In this document: positions 31,978 through 32,454 of the stretch, piece after piece
Layout: every line of letters begins with the position of its first letter
Numbering within the stretch: position 1 is the first letter of the stretch
NCBI GenBank assembly: GCA_005791875.1
Contig: SXTU01000268.1
Location: forward strand, 1-32,454
Length of the DNA stretch: 32,454 bases
Direction of reading: 5' to 3'
DNA from: Verrucomicrobiales bacterium
Lineage (GTDB): Bacteria; Verrucomicrobiota; Verrucomicrobiia; Limisphaerales; SXTU01
Program-made: the position numbers and the translations under genes
Notes under the pieces: generated by a model
Told to the model about the DNA's origin: nothing
What the model saw: the letters and a program-made list of their open reading frames with translations, nothing else
The model's database searches: none

Positions 31978-32454
31978 ATGTCCAAAAAGGCTTTGATTAC
32001 TGGCGTTACTGGCCAAGACGGCTCTTACCTCGCGGAACTCCTGCTCGCCAAGGGCTATGAGGTCCACGGCATCATCCGGCGCGCCAGCACGTTCAACACG
32101 CACCGGCTCGACCACATCTACACGGACCCGCATTCGCCGAAGCACAAGCTCTTCCTGCATTACGGCGATCTGAGCGATGCGAGCGGTCTGGCGCGGCTCG
32201 TCGGGAAAATCCAGCCGGATGAGATTTACAACCTGGCCGCGCAAAGCCACGTGCGCGTGAGCTTCGACGCGCCGGAATACACAGCGGACATCGTCGGCAC
32301 CGGCACCATCCGACTGCTTGAGGCGATCCGCGAAGTCGGCATCAAGCCGCGCTTCTACCAAGCCTCCTCCTCCGAGATGTATGGCAAGGTGATGGAAGTG
32401 CCGCAGACGGAGACGACGCCTTTCGACCCGCGCAGCCCGTATGCTTGCGCGAAG
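31978..32454 (+). CDS. gmd: GDP-mannose 4,6-dehydratase, truncated by window end
   Basis: [78 protein letters not shown]. Confidence 0.95.
   Translation, partial: MSKKALITGVTGQDGSYLAELLLAKGYEVHGIIRRASTFNTHRLDHIYTDPHSPKHKLFLHYGDLSDASGLARLVGKIQPDEIYNLAAQSHVRVSFDAPEYTADIVGTGTIRLLEAIREVGIKPRFYQASSSEMYGKVMEVPQTETTPFDPRSPYACAK

Overview
A gene-dense, high-GC bacterial chromosomal window. Verrucomicrobia-like affiliation is inferred from a Chlamydia/Verrucomicrobia-type small basic protein and general gene content. About 28 coding genes are supported, mostly housekeeping or conserved: PQQ-like beta-propeller protein, RsuA/RluB-type pseudouridine synthase, coaX, birA, nadC, YdcF-like protein, TPR protein, MsbA-like ABC exporter, MBL-fold hydrolase, MetE-like methyltransferase (frameshifted), SIS protein, PLDc_N/NfeD-like/flotillin cluster, M20 peptidase, class V aminotransferase, RluA-type synthase, Kef-type antiporter coupled to a SET-domain gene, a two-gene pyruvate:ferredoxin oxidoreductase, aat/DUF2017-like/clpS, a protease plus transglutaminase-like fusion, nth and a partial gmd. 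No CRISPR array, rRNA, tRNA, transposase or phage gene was recognised. The most unusual content is a set of short palindromic elements. Their arms are often built from tandem 7-nt units (6- or 9-nt in some) with different unit sequences but one architecture: repeated unit, spacer, inverted repeated unit. They fill many intergenic gaps, supply stop codons to flanking genes, sit in frame inside two CDSs (ABC exporter linker, M20 peptidase), and a bare 3-copy heptamer tract accompanies a frameshift in a MetE-like gene that would be in frame with 1 or 4 copies. All calls come from reading the sequence and the supplied ORF track; no homology search was run.
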